From Chondrus crispus (taxonomy: Eukaryota; Rhodophyta; Florideophyceae; Gigartinales; Gigartinaceae), in contig NW_005178942.1 of assembly GCF_000350225.1 (NCBI RefSeq), positions 561,272 to 625,271 on the forward strand: 64,000 bases of DNA, in the 5' to 3' direction. The notes below the pieces were generated by a model that searched no databases, was not told the origin of the DNA, and saw nothing but the letters and a program-made list of their open reading frames with translations. This document shows positions 11,480 to 23,639 of the stretch, one piece after another (positions within the stretch are counted from its first letter, which is position 1; each line of letters starts with the position of its first letter). Position numbers and translations under genes: made by a program.

Positions 11480-12225
11480 TTAGGGGTTTAGGGATGAGGG
11501 GGATTAGGGGATAATCGCTATACCCATGTCCGAACAGACGCGGGGATTTAGGGGATTTAGGGGAGTAGGGCGTATATATTATATATTAGGAATTTAGGGG
11601 AGTAGGGCGTATATATTATATATTAGGAATTTAGGGGGTTAGGAAGGTAGGTTGTTTAGGAGGGTATTGTGGGTTAGGTGGGTTAAGTGGGTTTGGTGGG
11701 TTCGGTGGGTTAGGAGGGTATTGTGGGTTAGGTGGATTAGAAGGATTATGTGGGTTAGGTGGGTTAGGTGGATTAGGTGGATTAGGTGGATTAGGTGGTT
11801 TACGTGGTTTACGTGGTTTAGGTGGTTTAGGTGGTTTAGGTGGTTTAGGTGGAATACCGGGTTTAGGCGGTGGAATGGTTTACGAGGTTGACCGGTTTAA
11901 CGATGTACGAGGTTTAACGGTTTATGTGAATTAGCATGTGTACCAGGTTTAGGAGGGTTAGCAGGTTTAGGTTGAGATTAGGTTTAGGTGGTTTTGCAGG
12001 TGTAGCAGGTTTAGGTGGTTTAGCAGGTTTAGGTTGCGATTGGGTGTAGGTGGTTTAGGGGTTTAGGTTGGGATTGGGTTTAGCAGGTTTAGCAAGTGTA
12101 GCACGTGTAAGTGGATTAGCCGGTTTAGGTTGACAGTGGGTTTAGGTGGTTTAGGTGGTTTAGGTGGTTTAAGTGGTTTAGGTTGAGATTGGGTTTAGGT
12201 GGTTTAGGTGGATTAGGTTGGCTAA
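11480..12225 (+). repeat. G-rich telomere-like array 1
   Basis: Built from GGTTTAGGTGG, GGATTAGGTGG and GGGATTTAGGGG words on the + strand, about 9-bp period with drift. A 61-bp block holding TATATATTATATATTAGG is duplicated at 11565-11640. Open frames here only translate the repeat. The strong strand bias of G would allow G-quadruplex formation. Confidence 0.85.
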
Positions 12226-15200
12226 TCGTCTATATTAAATACCCACCGAGAGATGTAAATTTTCAGATCCAACCAAAACAGCATTTTTTCGGTCCCAGTG
12301 TCCCAGTTGTCCGAGTCAGTCTCTGAGTGTCAGCATGTCCGAGTTCGATTCCTGGTGGGGGCTCTGTAAGCAGCAAGTTGACTGACTGAGCGAAATGCCA
12401 CGTAAGACGGTGTGGCTTAGAGTAAGCTTTTCTTCTGTAAAGTGCGCAGATGTTGTTTTGTCATAGTTTCTGACGGCGTTACGAAATTTTCGAATTTCTA
12501 CTGTAAGATCAACTGGAAGCAACGTTTGATGCGCAGTTTACACCATTGCGAAAAGGTCGAAAACAAGCCGGTACGGTGTGGTCCGCTTTCCGTTTCAATC
12601 CTCAATTTCTGTTTTTTTTATTTTTTTTGGGTCTACAGTACCACCGCCGCCGCCGCCGCCCGTCCCCGTCCTGTCATCACACATCATCACCGTCGTCCCT
12701 TCTTCCATCTTTTCTTCCCACCGTCCCTTCCCCTTCCAGTTCAACCCCCTCCCCATCTCCGCAACATGCTGCTACTTACTATCTGTTCTGCTCCCCGCTC
12801 GCAATCGTCTGCACCAGGATCACCTCTTCCCCGACGAATAATCGGGCATACGCGCCACGCCGTGTGAGTGAGCGTGCGTGTGAGAAGTGAACCGCCTGCA
12901 CTCTTCTCAAAACTGCTCCCGCCTTCATCGCACCGTCGATGCTTCGATCCCGCGCGACAGCGTTACCGATGTCGGATGACTCTGGGCTGTGAGCTTTTGG
13001 ATTGCCTCTATCTTTTGTTCGCGATGGATTTCGCGATTTTCCCGAGTTGATGACATCTTCTAATTCTTCTTTGTCTGTATCCTTCTTTTCTTCCTCCCCT
13101 GCTGCGCACCCACAGCAGTCTCTGCGCACCCCTTCACCACGCCGTGTGCGACGCATGAGCTGCATTAGCTATCAAAAAGCGATGGCGCGATTCTTTCCGT
13201 CTGTTTCGCTACGTCCACAGTATGTATGTACTACTCAAAGTAGGCCGAAATCAGATTCCGGATACTGAGTGTGTCTTTGTCGTCGCCACTGTTGAAATCG
13301 AGTGGCAGGCCTCTTGTTTGAGATGTGAACGGGGGATCTGGGAAAGAGCTTTCTGGATCTGACTACAAAGATTGGAAGGGCGACGTCGAGTTGCGATGGA
13401 AAGATTTTCTCATTCGTCATGCATCACAAGGGGAGCGCTCTCAAGAAAATCACATGCTGACTATGGCAATGCACAAAATTTAACGGGTAGTTTGGTTCAG
13501 CGTTCGTGAGGCATGCTGCATTGGATTCAATCCGCAAGGCAAAAAACTTTCGCATTGGCCAGCACATGGCGGAATATGCAGCGATGATTGTGCCTTCGTA
13601 TCTTGCAACTGAATCAAAGGGCAAAATGTGGCATCGAACAGATGTTATGGAGAAAACGCGGAAGAAGAGAAATTTTTTTTTACGAGGAGCTACGATCACG
13701 GTTGTCCAGTGGAGCATGCCCATCTTCTCGACAGTAGACCATCGATATCTCCTTCATTGACAGTTCCGACGCCATAGTAGCTTTTCGGGGTGGGGACGTC
13801 AACCAACGATCCCATGACTCATTGCACATTGCAACCACCAACCCTCTCAAGGGTTTCGGAAGAATGCCGCGGTGTTGATCCGGGCATCATTAATCTGCAG
13901 CCTGTACTCAGCCCTGGTACCGCTATGCTGCCGCATCGCGAGAGTAGAGATAAACAGGATCATTGCAGTGGATACATGTAAGAGCCTTCTGTGGTGTGGT
14001 ACTGGACAGCTTTGCACCGTAAGCTTTGATACACACGTGGCTGTGGGGAAGAAGCGAGCCTATAACGGACGTGGCACGGGCGAGGATCGAGGCGTGGCAA
14101 TGGAGACTGAATTTCAGAAGTGGTCCCCGGTGTGCTTTCCCAGCATGGAAACCACGGATTGCATCCCCGGATTGCAACCGGGGATTTCCACTGCTGAGAG
14201 CGTAGCGTGGTGTGGCGCACAATCGATGATACTTCGAGAATCATCGGGGGTTGTCCTTTCAATGCTGGAATAATCCCAGCGCAGTCCATCGGGAGGCGGC
14301 GGTGGGGGGGGGGGGGAAGGAAATGGGCGATGCAACGTCGTGGCTCGTGTCCAACGTGCGATTTTCTGTCGTATGTCTTGCTGGAAGAGAAGCAGATGTC
14401 ATAAAGACATTAACGGAACCGAATGCAGCTAGGTCGAAAGCAATACCAAAGTGGAATGAAAGATACAGATGGTCAAGGCGCGGCTGAGTGAGGATTGGTG
14501 CGACACAGCCAAGAATACTTACTAGAAAGAATAGGTGACGAGGGTGTGTTTTTCTTCGGCATTCACTTTTGTATCAGCCGCCCCGCGGGGATTTATCTCT
14601 TGAGGCAAGACACGTGAGGGGGTGGAATACGCACAAGGAGCGGGGGTGTCTTGGGTATGTGGCCGCGTCTCTGGCAGCAGCTTGTTCGACAGAGCGCATT
14701 CTTGACGAGACATCACACGTTTACTCGTGAATGTCGGGAAAAATTGGATCTCTAATCAAATCTTGTGTGCTCTTGCGTCGATCGGACAAGCATATGTGTA
14801 ATTGTACACCGCTAGGGAAGCGAAGACCGTGTGCCCTGAGAAGACGCCCTGCACTGTGTGGGGGACAGTTTGCCTTCTTTGGGCTGAGATATCGCATGCG
14901 ACGTTGTGGTCTGGGACGAGCCGATCTGCAGGTGGCATCAGCCTTATGCGCTTCGCAATGAATACGAAGGAAAGTGCGAACGTTTTTTTGGGGGGGGGGA
15001 GCATCATCGTCAGGACGACAGTCGACAGTAGGGGAGCCATGAAAAGCTTCAGGACAAGCATCGCACATAAGGCTACGCAAGGGAAGAGTTTGCGCGAAGG
15101 CGAGAGGACGAGTCTGAGGCTGTCCTGGTTCAGTTGGAGACTACAGTAGACTCAAGAGCTTCATGGTCCACTCCAAGCGCACTGGCCTCGCCGTAGAAGA

Positions 15201-15470
15201 TGTCGCCACTGCGTTGTGGAGGCGCAGCGCCGAGCCCGTCATTGCGCTGGGTGTCAGGGGGCCAGCAAAGAGAGTTGCAGACGTTGAGGGCGTGTATATA
15301 TATGAGGACGGATAAGCTTGTCAGGTTGGATGATTTGATCACAAGGGAACTGCCAGGAGGAGGGGGAGGGGTCACCGAGAAGGCGGGCTGGGTTGCGTTG
15401 GACGGAGAGCAAGTGATGGGGGAGAATGGGGGATCAGGTGGAAGGGCGGCGCGGCGAAGAGGCTTTCAGA
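12226..15470. other. No gene recognised; hairpins and a tRNA-like patch
   Basis: A pyrimidine-rich stretch at 12610-12760 and several frames on both strands show no family. At 12307-12352 sequences resembling tRNA A and B boxes occur without a foldable cloverleaf. At 14163-14185 ATCCCCGG and CCGGGGAT form a perfect 8-bp stem with a 7-base loop, and at 14224-14247 CGATGAT pairs with ATCATCG. Homopolymer G runs lie at 14300-14316 and 14990-15000. Confidence 0.35.
14680..14762. repeat. Short dispersed repeat, copy 1
   Basis: CTTGACGAGA, CACGTTTA and the GAAAAATTGGATCTCTAAT word recur in the same order at 21840-21920. The shared length is about 75 bp. Function unknown. Confidence 0.6.
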
Positions 15471-15875
15471 AGGGTACGTCCACTATCACTTGTTTTCTTC
15501 GCGATATTTTCCTATCGGATGACCGCCGAACTGACATGGTCATCAAATGTAATTTTCGACAATGCGGCAGAATCCAAGCAGAGTTTGATGCTTTTGTGAA
15601 GACAGTTGAAGATGTCATGGCTGATGCAGAAATGGAGTCTGCGAGCGCTGACGCGGTTTTGCCGGACATTGCGGCGATGAAAACGATTGATCCTGTTCTT
15701 GTTCTTGCGCAACTAGTGGTCCTAATTTGCAGCAGCATGGTTCACGAAAACGCAGGAGCATCTGGGCGTACTGAAATAATGTATCACGCGACACGGCTGA
15801 TCTATGCCATATGCTATCAAGAAACACATTTCGGAATTGAGGCTTACTATGGCCAAATCCTAGCGCCGTTTCTAA
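15471..15875 (+). CDS. Possible exon of unknown protein
   Basis: Within a longer open frame this part has ordinary globular-protein composition (for example CNFRQCGRIQAEFDAFVK and MYHATRLIYAICYQETHFG). It is bounded by CTTTCAG just before 15471 and by CTAAGGTGCC at its end, which could be splice acceptor and donor. The rest of the frame is Gly/Arg-rich and unconvincing. No family is recognised. It could be a single exon of a host gene or a decayed gene piece. Confidence 0.3.
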
Positions 15876-17148
15876 GGTGCCTACTCGGACGTCGGTTGGG
15901 GAGAGGGGATCATTGGCCTCGCGGCGACGTACTTGGAGACAGACTGAGTGAGGGTGGCAATGTCGTCCAGCAGACAGACAAGCTCACCTGTGCGGTCAGT
16001 CGGGTCGCGACGGAAGAAGGCGCCGACGTGCGAGGGGAAAACGGTGGCGGACATGTCGGGCGGGGAAGGGAAGAGGACGTGTGTGGGCGGGTGGCTCATT
16101 GAGGTCGGGGCGCCAGCTCGGAAAGACTGGCGCTCAGTGAGGTGACGACGTGGGACATGGTGCGAGACGGAAAGTTGGGAAGGCTGCGGGAAAGGTGGAG
16201 AATGGGGGAAGGATGAGGTCTGTTGTGCTCCTTGATCTGAAAGTTTGTTTAAAGGTCGGGAATTCGAGGAGAGTTGTTGGTGGATGGATAGGTGATTGGA
16301 GGCTGCAGATGATCAACGTGGCTAGCGAATGGGACAAATACGCGGCCATGAGCGGCAGTATGAAGGTCGAACGGAACGGCTCTGGGAAGTTGTATGCAGA
16401 AGTGACGGATGTGCGCACTGCGCGTCCCGGATGCCGCCATGTCTTAACCTCCTCCTCCCTCATCCATTTGTCCCCACCGCAGCCGCCCGGCCCCCCCTTC
16501 CTCCCCCCCTACGGAACCCATCTTCGTTGCCGTGTTTTACTTTCTAAACTCACCCCCCCCGGCGGCACCGTCACCCTCTGCTCCACTGCCGCCCTACCGT
16601 TATCTGCGTTCAGTGCGCTGAGGTACACACATATAAGACCGCCATCTACTTGACGCATCTCTGCCACTGATCCAGCTTCCCGCCCATGTTCAATCTGAAT
16701 TAGTCGGCAGCCCTTATGAAGGCAGAGTGAGGGGCTGCCGTCCCGTGTTGACTATCAGCAGAAGCCTCGTCCATGGTTGCAGCTCCCTTAAATCCACCCT
16801 CGACTGAATCATGCGTACTGCTTTGGTTGTATCTCAGTTAATGATAATGATTTTCATTGAAAGTGTAAGGATCAAGCTCTTCAAAGGTCATTGGATTGGA
16901 AATTGGAACATGACTCATGTCCCGGTCTGGCGTGTTTTTTACGTTCTTGATAGTCGCACAGGCCATGTTCTCTTTATTTCGTCAGAAGAAATGGTGCCCA
17001 TACTATACCGCCAGACTTTGTCTCAGCTTCGCTCATGTTATTGTCTACACCTACCAATACTTTGTAGATCCCAAGATCGATGTTCTTATATCGAAGAACC
17101 TTGAACGAGAAAACATTCTAGACATCAGTCTGTCTGCAGCTTTCATGC
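15876..17148. other. No gene recognised
   Basis: A frame at 16917-17348 (+) has a plausible stretch around VDPKIDVLISKNLEREN but overlaps the better-supported minus-strand gene and has no recognised relative. The rest is low complexity. Confidence 0.3.
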
Positions 17149-17658
17149 TTAACCGCGTCCCTTTTGATGAAGGAGAGGGGGGAGAACTCTACGCCACTCT
17201 TGGAAAATGCTTTCCTCGATTGTTAGTCCGGCAACACAGATCGATCCTCTGTTTCGGCGTAAGTGTTGCGCCCCCTCTTCTTCAAGCAGAAATGCCAAAA
17301 CCACCTCCTCAGCAAGGGTTTGCCGCCTGGGAGTCTGAGTGTCAATGAAAGTACCATCAAAAGCACCACCACTACGACCGAACCCAGCCCCCTCACCATC
17401 CCAATAATCATCAATCCCCCCTAGTTGCCCGCTTATCTCTAAATAGGTTATGTAACTCGCATAGACGTCCACATGTTGATCGGCAGTAGGAATTATGTCT
17501 TCGCCATTGCAGGAGGCCGCACTAGATCCGTCGCCCTCCTCGGTGTCAGAGACGGAGGCCAATTCCTCTGTGACCATTGGGACGGCAGCAGAATCTGTAG
17601 GAGGCCCCAAAATCACTTCCAACTCGGCAGCGAACGTAACTTTCTTCAAGTTTCCCAT
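17149..17658 (-). CDS. Acidic RVxF-motif protein, short paralogue
   Basis: 169 residues, ATG at 17658. It is homologous to the gene at 29.2 kb in three blocks: an N-terminal KKVTFAAE, a DVYASYITYLEISGQLGG block near residues 65-80, and a C-terminal block from LAEEVVLAF through VAGLTIEESIFQEW to PPLLHQ. The middle is acidic. The N-terminal KVTF fits the RVxF docking motif for protein phosphatase 1; that role is inference. No enzyme domain is visible. It lies 1.4 kb downstream of the recombinase gene on the same strand. Retention of all three blocks in two diverged copies argues that the frame is real. Confidence 0.65.
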   Translation of the reverse strand: MGNLKKVTFAAELEVILGPPTDSAAVPMVTEELASVSDTEEGDGSSAASCNGEDIIPTADQHVDVYASYITYLEISGQLGGIDDYWDGEGAGFGRSGGAFDGTFIDTQTPRRQTLAEEVVLAFLLEEEGAQHLRRNRGSICVAGLTIEESIFQEWRRVLPPLLHQKGRG

Positions 17659-19094
17659 TTCTCAAAAAACAAAAGAGCCTGAGACGGTGGGCAAGGAGAA
17701 GATGGCGCGATCCGCGTTGTGTGAGGTTTTTGAGCACGCGACGACAAGCTGGCCGACAGATATGAAGACCAAGCGTATTCAATAGCACTTTCTTCGTCGA
17801 TGAGAACCGAGGGAGACGAAGTGCTAGGGCTGGCAGCAGTCCCCTGCCGGACGGAGGGTGCCTCGCATATGACGGATGCGCCACGTACCCTTCCGTCCGC
17901 GTCGGAGCCGATGGCAGCGGGGCTGCACCAGTGTGTACAGAGCATCGCTGGACGGATTGGATCACAGGAACTGATGCCGCATCGCCTCAACGAGGTGCAG
18001 TTTCAAATTACTCACCCCTCACCCACAGAAACATCGGAGATGCCGTGTCACAAGGGATTCGGGGAGATTACGGGGATTTGGACACTACGGTCGTGATACG
18101 ATAGAAACGATGGGGGGGTTTGCTACTTCTCTGCTGAGCGGAAGGCAGGGAGATATTAGCGGATTAGGGTTGGAAGGAAGGAAAAGGCTTTAGTTGATTT
18201 TTGTAATGTGGGATCATGCTGTCTTTGTCGTTCAATAATTTTTTTTCATGTTTCGGAGTGTGCGATGACGCACGTAGTGTCGGTATGGTTCGAAGTGAAA
18301 GTGCAGTTGAGGCTTTCGTCCCGCTGCAGTACGATCGAGATGACAGGATCCACATGAACGCCACCTGCATAGAGCATTGCGACTGAGACATGTGCAACAA
18401 CCTATTTTGCGATTTTGGGAATGGGACATGAAATGGTCCTTACATACGATCTCGATCCTGAGCAAGTTGCCGACAGAGGGGGGTCTCAGATGGCGTGGAA
18501 TAATTGTGGTTTTGGTTTTACCGGCATAAATCGATTTCGCGATCGTCTCGCCGCCGCTTGTTCCCAGCTTACGGTCCAACCTTTTTTTGTCACTGCGTCG
18601 TGAACACCTCCTCTGTCATGCATTAACCCTCACAGACGCCCCCCGTTCTTCCCAACTCCCTCCCTTCCTATTCTCTATCGGAAACTCTCTTCGAGTCAAT
18701 ACACTAGTTTTATCGCCGTCATCCGCCCTGCCTATCGCCTAACTCTCTCAATTGTGACATGCCGCGTCTTGAACACCTCCTCTGTCATGCATTAACCCTT
18801 ACAGACGCCCCCCGTTCTCCCCAACTCCCTCCCTTTCTATTCTCTATCGGAAACTCTCTTCGAGTCAGTACACTCGTTCTAAGGACGATGGAATGTGCAG
18901 CCGGCAGCAGGGGGATGGGAATTTCAGTGGTGCAATGTAACAGACAGGAAGTGGAGGAGGGCTGGGCTTGGACTGAGGGACGGGGGGGGGAGGGAGGGGG
19001 AAAGAGGAGTCGGAAGGGTGTGAAATGTGCGAGACGAAGGGGCAAGCAAAACGTTTACGGGTGTCTGTCCCGACCTGCAGAAGGTCGGATGACT
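17659..19094. other. No gene recognised; one local duplication
   Basis: A ~105-bp block with GAACACCTCCTCTGTCATGC and the following pyrimidine-rich run occurs at 18601-18705 and again at 18770-18875. Short frames elsewhere have no recognised product. Confidence 0.4.
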
Positions 19095-20720
19095 CTATGC
19101 GAAGAAACCAGGAGCATCATCTTCGTTTTCGACTAGGTCTATCGTCTCCTCCGTATCATCAGGGTTGGTTGTGACAGCGAGAGCTCTGATCAATGCCTTG
19201 GCAGTATCAAGGTAGTCGGTGTGGTCCAGGCCGATGTAGGTGGAACGGAGCTGGTCTACGGAGGTATTCATTTGCGTAGACAATGTATCCAGAAACGCTG
19301 CTTCATCCAGGTTGGGGAAGATTTTTTTCTCGCGATAACTGTGCATCATCATTGTTCCATAGCTAGATCTCAGCATCATAACCGTCATGTCAGCGAGGGT
19401 GGGTTCTGACATGCGGAGGAACGCCTGAAATGTCTTTGTGACTTGTGGGGTAATCAGACTATGTCCATTTTCGGTATGAATGAGTAGGGATTTGTGGACA
19501 AGGTCGGACTCATCCTTTTCAGCTTGGTCAATTATTGCAGGGCGGACAGTGGAGCAATGAAATCGGACGTATTTGAGAACATATGAAGGAAAAAGAACAA
19601 ACGGCATTCGCAAGGATCGGCTTGTCTTCTCCTTGACCGTGCTCATTTCAATGAAACCCTGCTCCCGCGCTCTTTGCGTCATGTCTGTCAATTCGCTTGA
19701 CGAAGGCAGTTGCAACTGCGTGTATACTTGGGGTCGTTGACCCCCGCCGGTCAACACAAGAAGGTTGATTAAATTCATGCACCACTTATTTTTGGTCCTA
19801 CCTTCCCGGAAAACCGTGGTGACGGCAGCGGTCACCCCGTGGTCAACTGTGTGACTATCAAAAGATGCGAGAATAGAATCCAATGCATGTCGGATTTTTT
19901 GCTTGCAACGAGAAAAATCCTGTGGCATGAAAATTGCGGCCCGCGCTATGCGATCGTCTATGACGCGACGATCGGTAGCGCGTTGCCTTCCTAGCACTTT
20001 CTGAACATTGAAAATGGAACGGAGATGTATGCGGCTTCGTTCTGCTTCAGCAGCGTAGACAACGCTTCTTCCTTGAAAGTACAATTTGGCGTGCTCGGAA
20101 ATTTTTTTCAAGTGAAAAGCTTTTGTCATGACAGTTGTACAGACAGCCCTGACGCGATAATGTGAAATGAGGAGATCTACTGTGTCCTTGTCGCATATTG
20201 CTTCGAATAGCTTCCCTGGCATCCATACCGATTCCACCTCCAAGACGTTACAAACCACACACAGCCGCAGCAGCTGCCCCGCCGCGATACAGAGCTGCTT
20301 GAAGGACCCATGGCTTCCTCCCCCCGAGATTTTTGGCTCGTATTCAATACGGTATATCTCTCTCAGATCGCTATTATTATCTTCACAAACAGAAATCCCC
20401 TTATACGCAGCGCGTCCTTGTCCGATTATGCCATGATCTTTCGAGGTTGCTTCTTCGCAAGAGAAGTAATCGGGGTGGTCCCGCAACAGATTATGAACGC
20501 TATGGCTCCAAGCCTCTTCCAATGAGAGGCCCGCAGTTACACGTATAGAGACCGCAGGACCCCCCACTCCCTGTTGACGTTGGGCAGATTTCGTACCAAG
20601 ACGGCGTGTCGTGCGTCGTTGTATGATCTGGGCATGGTTCTTTCGAACCATGTCGAGATCAATGTTGGCCTTCGTAAATTGAGTTGGAGTCGCTTCACCA
20701 CGGACATCGTCCATATCCAT
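19095..20720 (-). CDS. Tyrosine recombinase A
   Basis: 541 residues from the ATG at 20720. The C-terminal half has the fold signature of tyrosine recombinases, which cut and rejoin DNA through a phosphotyrosine link. GGGQRPQVY carries the box I Arg (R329), MLRSSYGTMMM the box II Arg (R451), and STYIG the candidate nucleophile (Y495). Lys363 or Lys365 is in the expected hairpin region. The two usual box II/III His positions are Met and Thr, as in the paralogue at 63.3 kb. Upstream, the frame stays open to about 20970 without an ATG and encodes a very basic Lys/Arg stretch. An ATG at 20950, 70 bases from a TATA box, opens another frame, so a short intron or frame change near the N-terminus is possible. 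No reverse transcriptase lies nearby, so a Crypton-like or unassigned recombinase element fits better than DIRS. Confidence 0.85.
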   Translation of the reverse strand: MDMDDVRGEATPTQFTKANIDLDMVRKNHAQIIQRRTTRRLGTKSAQRQQGVGGPAVSIRVTAGLSLEEAWSHSVHNLLRDHPDYFSCEEATSKDHGIIGQGRAAYKGISVCEDNNSDLREIYRIEYEPKISGGGSHGSFKQLCIAAGQLLRLCVVCNVLEVESVWMPGKLFEAICDKDTVDLLISHYRVRAVCTTVMTKAFHLKKISEHAKLYFQGRSVVYAAEAERSRIHLRSIFNVQKVLGRQRATDRRVIDDRIARAAIFMPQDFSRCKQKIRHALDSILASFDSHTVDHGVTAAVTTVFREGRTKNKWCMNLINLLVLTGGGQRPQVYTQLQLPSSSELTDMTQRAREQGFIEMSTVKEKTSRSLRMPFVLFPSYVLKYVRFHCSTVRPAIIDQAEKDESDLVHKSLLIHTENGHSLITPQVTKTFQAFLRMSEPTLADMTVMMLRSSYGTMMMHSYREKKIFPNLDEAAFLDTLSTQMNTSVDQLRSTYIGLDHTDYLDTAKALIRALAVTTNPDDTEETIDLVENEDDAPGFFA

Positions 20721-21016
20721 GTGTAATGACTGCCCGTCATCTTCGGAAATATCGGTGAAGGAGGGAGGGGCGCACGGCGAAACTGTAGCGGAAAAACTTG
20801 GGGCTGTACGTACTGGTGTGACTGGGGATACGAGTTTCCCCGCAGCAGCATCTGTCTTCTTCTTGCTTTTCGTCTTGCTTTTTTTTGTCTTTTTGCGTTT
20901 GGAAGACTCTTTACCCAGGCCTGCATCGCGTTTTTTGTCGTCGGATCCATTGTGCGACGGAAAGCTCTAGAGGATTTAGGGAGCACAGGAGGAAAGGAAA
21001 CGGGACTACGATTCGC

Positions 21017-21025
21017 ATATATATA
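21017..21025 (-). promoter_or_regulatory. Candidate TATA box of recombinase A
   Basis: TATATATA read on the complement, about 70 bases ahead of the ATG at 20950 and 300 bases ahead of the ATG at 20720. The spacing favours the upstream ATG as the real start. Confidence 0.4.
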
Positions 21026-21139
21026 GGGAAATGGCAATACACACTTGAGAAGTATCGTGGTTCCACGTGAAAAAACCGCGGCAAATTCAAATCAGAGTAC
21101 AACAGTGTTGCGGGCCATGTGGGTATCCGTGTCTGTGTG

Positions 21140-22180
21140 TGTCGTCACGTGTTCGTTTTTGGGCCACTTCAGGATGTCGATTCTCTGATAAATCTGTTCT
21201 GGTCTCGAATGAGGTTTTCGGACAACGCGGATGAAATTGACGGAGGAAATGAGTCGTCGGATGGGGAAGGTGAAAATGGGCAATCTGGAGAAGACGTCGG
21301 GTGAAGCTGTCGATCAGAGTTTGCAAAGGTCGCAATTGCAAGTCGTACAGGGGGGGAGGGTGGGCAAGGGCATTCTGTCTGAAAAGTCGAAAGACGGAAG
21401 GTTGAAGAGGAGAGCGGACTTTGCAGGACGAGGTGGAGACGGAAGCAGTGAAGCTGCAGTGAAGCTGGTTCGGACAGCGTAGAAGAAGATGACGTGAGCG
21501 GCGAGGAGGGAGATGATTGCAGTGTAGTGTAGGGTCTTCAGTAGAATTCAAGAACCAGTCCCGGAAGCACGGCGAAGCCGCAAATGATTCATCCGACGAA
21601 AGCGGCAGTTCTAGTGAAGACAAAAATGAGGATGCCGCAGCGAACTTGAAGATGTCATTGTCGCTATCAACAGCCGTCGCAAAGTACATTTACAAGAAAG
21701 ATACGAAGAGATCTCAGGACGGAGGAAATGTCAGCGAGGAGGACGAGTCTGATGTCGAAGGCTGTAGTCCAGAAGAAGATAATAATTTTTTTCTCACCAA
21801 AGCGGAGGAGAAGGCATGCCGAAACCGGGAACAAGAACGAATTGCTGTTCCCGACAAGCGTACTTGACGAGATAACACGTTTAATCCTGAATGCCGGGAA
21901 AAATTGGATCTCTAATAAAAAATTGTGTGGCCGCCCTAGACGGCAACGTGTCGGAACTGGCCAGTGCAATATAAGCGCTGGAGAATTGCAGAACGACGAG
22001 GACGACGACAGTGTGATAGACCGGAATTTGGAGGATGTTGAAACCGGACATGGTCATCGGGCGAAGGCACCTCCAGTAGTTTTCAAACGAAACTGGAGAA
22101 GAAAGCAACTCGGACGGTGACATTGATGATTTCGGTAGACGGAAAGTCCAGCAGAAAGAAGAGTTGAATACTGAATGAGA
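21140..22180 (+). other. Acidic Ser/Glu/Asp-rich coding remains
   Basis: Acidic, serine-rich translation appears in successive different frames. NESSDGEGENGQSGEDVG occurs near 21250-21300, DESGSSSEDKNEDAA near 21600, EEDESDVEGCSPEEDNN near 21740, NDEDDDSVIDRNLED near 21990 and GEESNSDGDIDDFGRR near 22095. The same strand and bias over 1 kb suggest one gene with several exons, or one broken by frame changes. I could not fix splice sites. No domain is recognised. Confidence 0.35.
21840..21920. repeat. Short dispersed repeat, copy 2
   Basis: Partner of 14680-14762, inside the acidic coding remains. It interrupts them with non-acidic sequence, consistent with an insertion. Confidence 0.55.
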
Positions 22181-23639
22181 TAAGCGAGACGGCTGCTCCG
22201 AGCGGGAAAAGAGAGGCGTAGACAACGAATAAAGTGTTCCGTTGAACTGACATACACGTTCCTTCAGAAGGGGATCAGGGGCTAGCTGCCGGATCGTGGT
22301 TGATTTCTTGCGACACGGACTTTAAACACCGCCTGCTCCGTTGTTGCTAGCTTGCGATATGAGGAATACCTGAGTGTTGGCAATCTTTGTGTCGAGGCCA
22401 ATGTAACCATTTCTGTTGCCGGCTTGGTCGCAATGAAGTTCCACAAAGTCATCTTAGCAACAATCGGTTCCCCAATACATATAAAATGGATCCTCCATAT
22501 CTGGGAAATGTCCTTTGCTACTCTCCTGTACAGCAGTGATGCTAAAGATCCGGCATGCACGCCATCTGGTACAGCCTCAGCGCCCCTAAAAAAAAGTCGC
22601 CGAAGACTGGATCGCAGAAACGGCCATGCCAGAGACGCCTTCCTTTTCCTTGATCTGTGCGAAAACGTTCGCATGAAGACGTAAGCCCCTTTCACTGTTA
22701 CGCACCGTTTGCAAGCTCTCCTATACGATGGCGTACATCAAAAGTACGAGGCGGTGTCGCGGAAGAATTTGTGCATGCCTCAAGTTCATCGCCTCTGAAA
22801 CGTTCTTCATATCCGTATTCAACCAATAGAAGCACTGTGCACCTCCCAATGCGGCGCCAACCATAAACACATCGAGGCGGGAATGTAGTGTCATCTCGAC
22901 TGCTAATCTGAGAGTGAACGTTTGACGGAGCAGGGGTTGTCAGTGGGCATGAAAGGGGCTGGGGACTGGGGACTGCTGTTGCCGGGCTTGCCACAGGGTT
23001 CATCAAAAATGTGAGCAGAGTTTATACAGTAATACATATCCCTTTCTTGCAGAGGTTGAACATCACTGTCCGTTGTCACTACACAGGACAGCACCGTAGC
23101 ACTTTTCAGAGTGGAAAATGTCCATCTTCAAACACCTTTAGCCATAACTTCTTTAAGATTGAATGGATGAAGATTTATGAGCACTGGACATAGTTTGAGT
23201 TCAGTTCCGAATGCCAAACACTGGATATGAGAAGGAGATCTGTTCAGCTTCTACAGACGCGTACAGCAGTTAACGGGAGCCCCGTTTCGTTGTACTGGAT
23301 ATTTTTTAAGTTACTCTTTCTCGCCAGAACTCAGTAAGAATGTATTATTTCCATTGAATCGAGAGTCACTCTCTCGATAACTGAGACAGTAACCAAGGTC
23401 ATTACGCGACGCAGAATACCACAATCACGCTGCCGATCTATTTCAGGACAAGGGCAGACGATGTTGAACGATTACAGCGTCAAAACGTATGTGAATGCAA
23501 ATGGGGATGTGAGGTTGCCTGGATAGGAGGTTTGTTGGCGTTGGTTGGCTTCACTGAGCCACCGTTAATGAGGGGAGTGGATTCAGCCTGTTCTAGGTTG
23601 ACTTTGGGGGAGGGCCCTGCGCAAAGGGAAGTCCCGTAA
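22181..23639. other. No gene recognised; possible minus-strand gene fragments
   Basis: On the complement, 22282-22900 shows protein-like stretches in more than one frame (for example VFMVGAALGGAQCFYW and SLASLLYRRVAKD). No family can be assigned, and stops and frame changes separate them. The remainder is stop-rich. Confidence 0.3.

Noticed and set aside
12307-12352. tRNA-like A and B boxes
   Set aside because: No acceptor or anticodon stem could be folded. It may be a chance match or a tRNA-derived SINE head, but no SINE copy was found.
12442-12890. Pro/Ser/Arg-rich frames on the + strand
   Set aside because: Pyrimidine-rich low-complexity DNA opens all three frames; no domain or conserved start.
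15130-16463. Several overlapping minus-strand frames
   Set aside because: Low-complexity Ser/Pro/Thr translations opposite a better-looking + strand stretch.
19095-20720. DIRS-type retroelement
   Set aside because: A tyrosine recombinase is present, but no reverse transcriptase or RNase H coding was seen near either recombinase gene.
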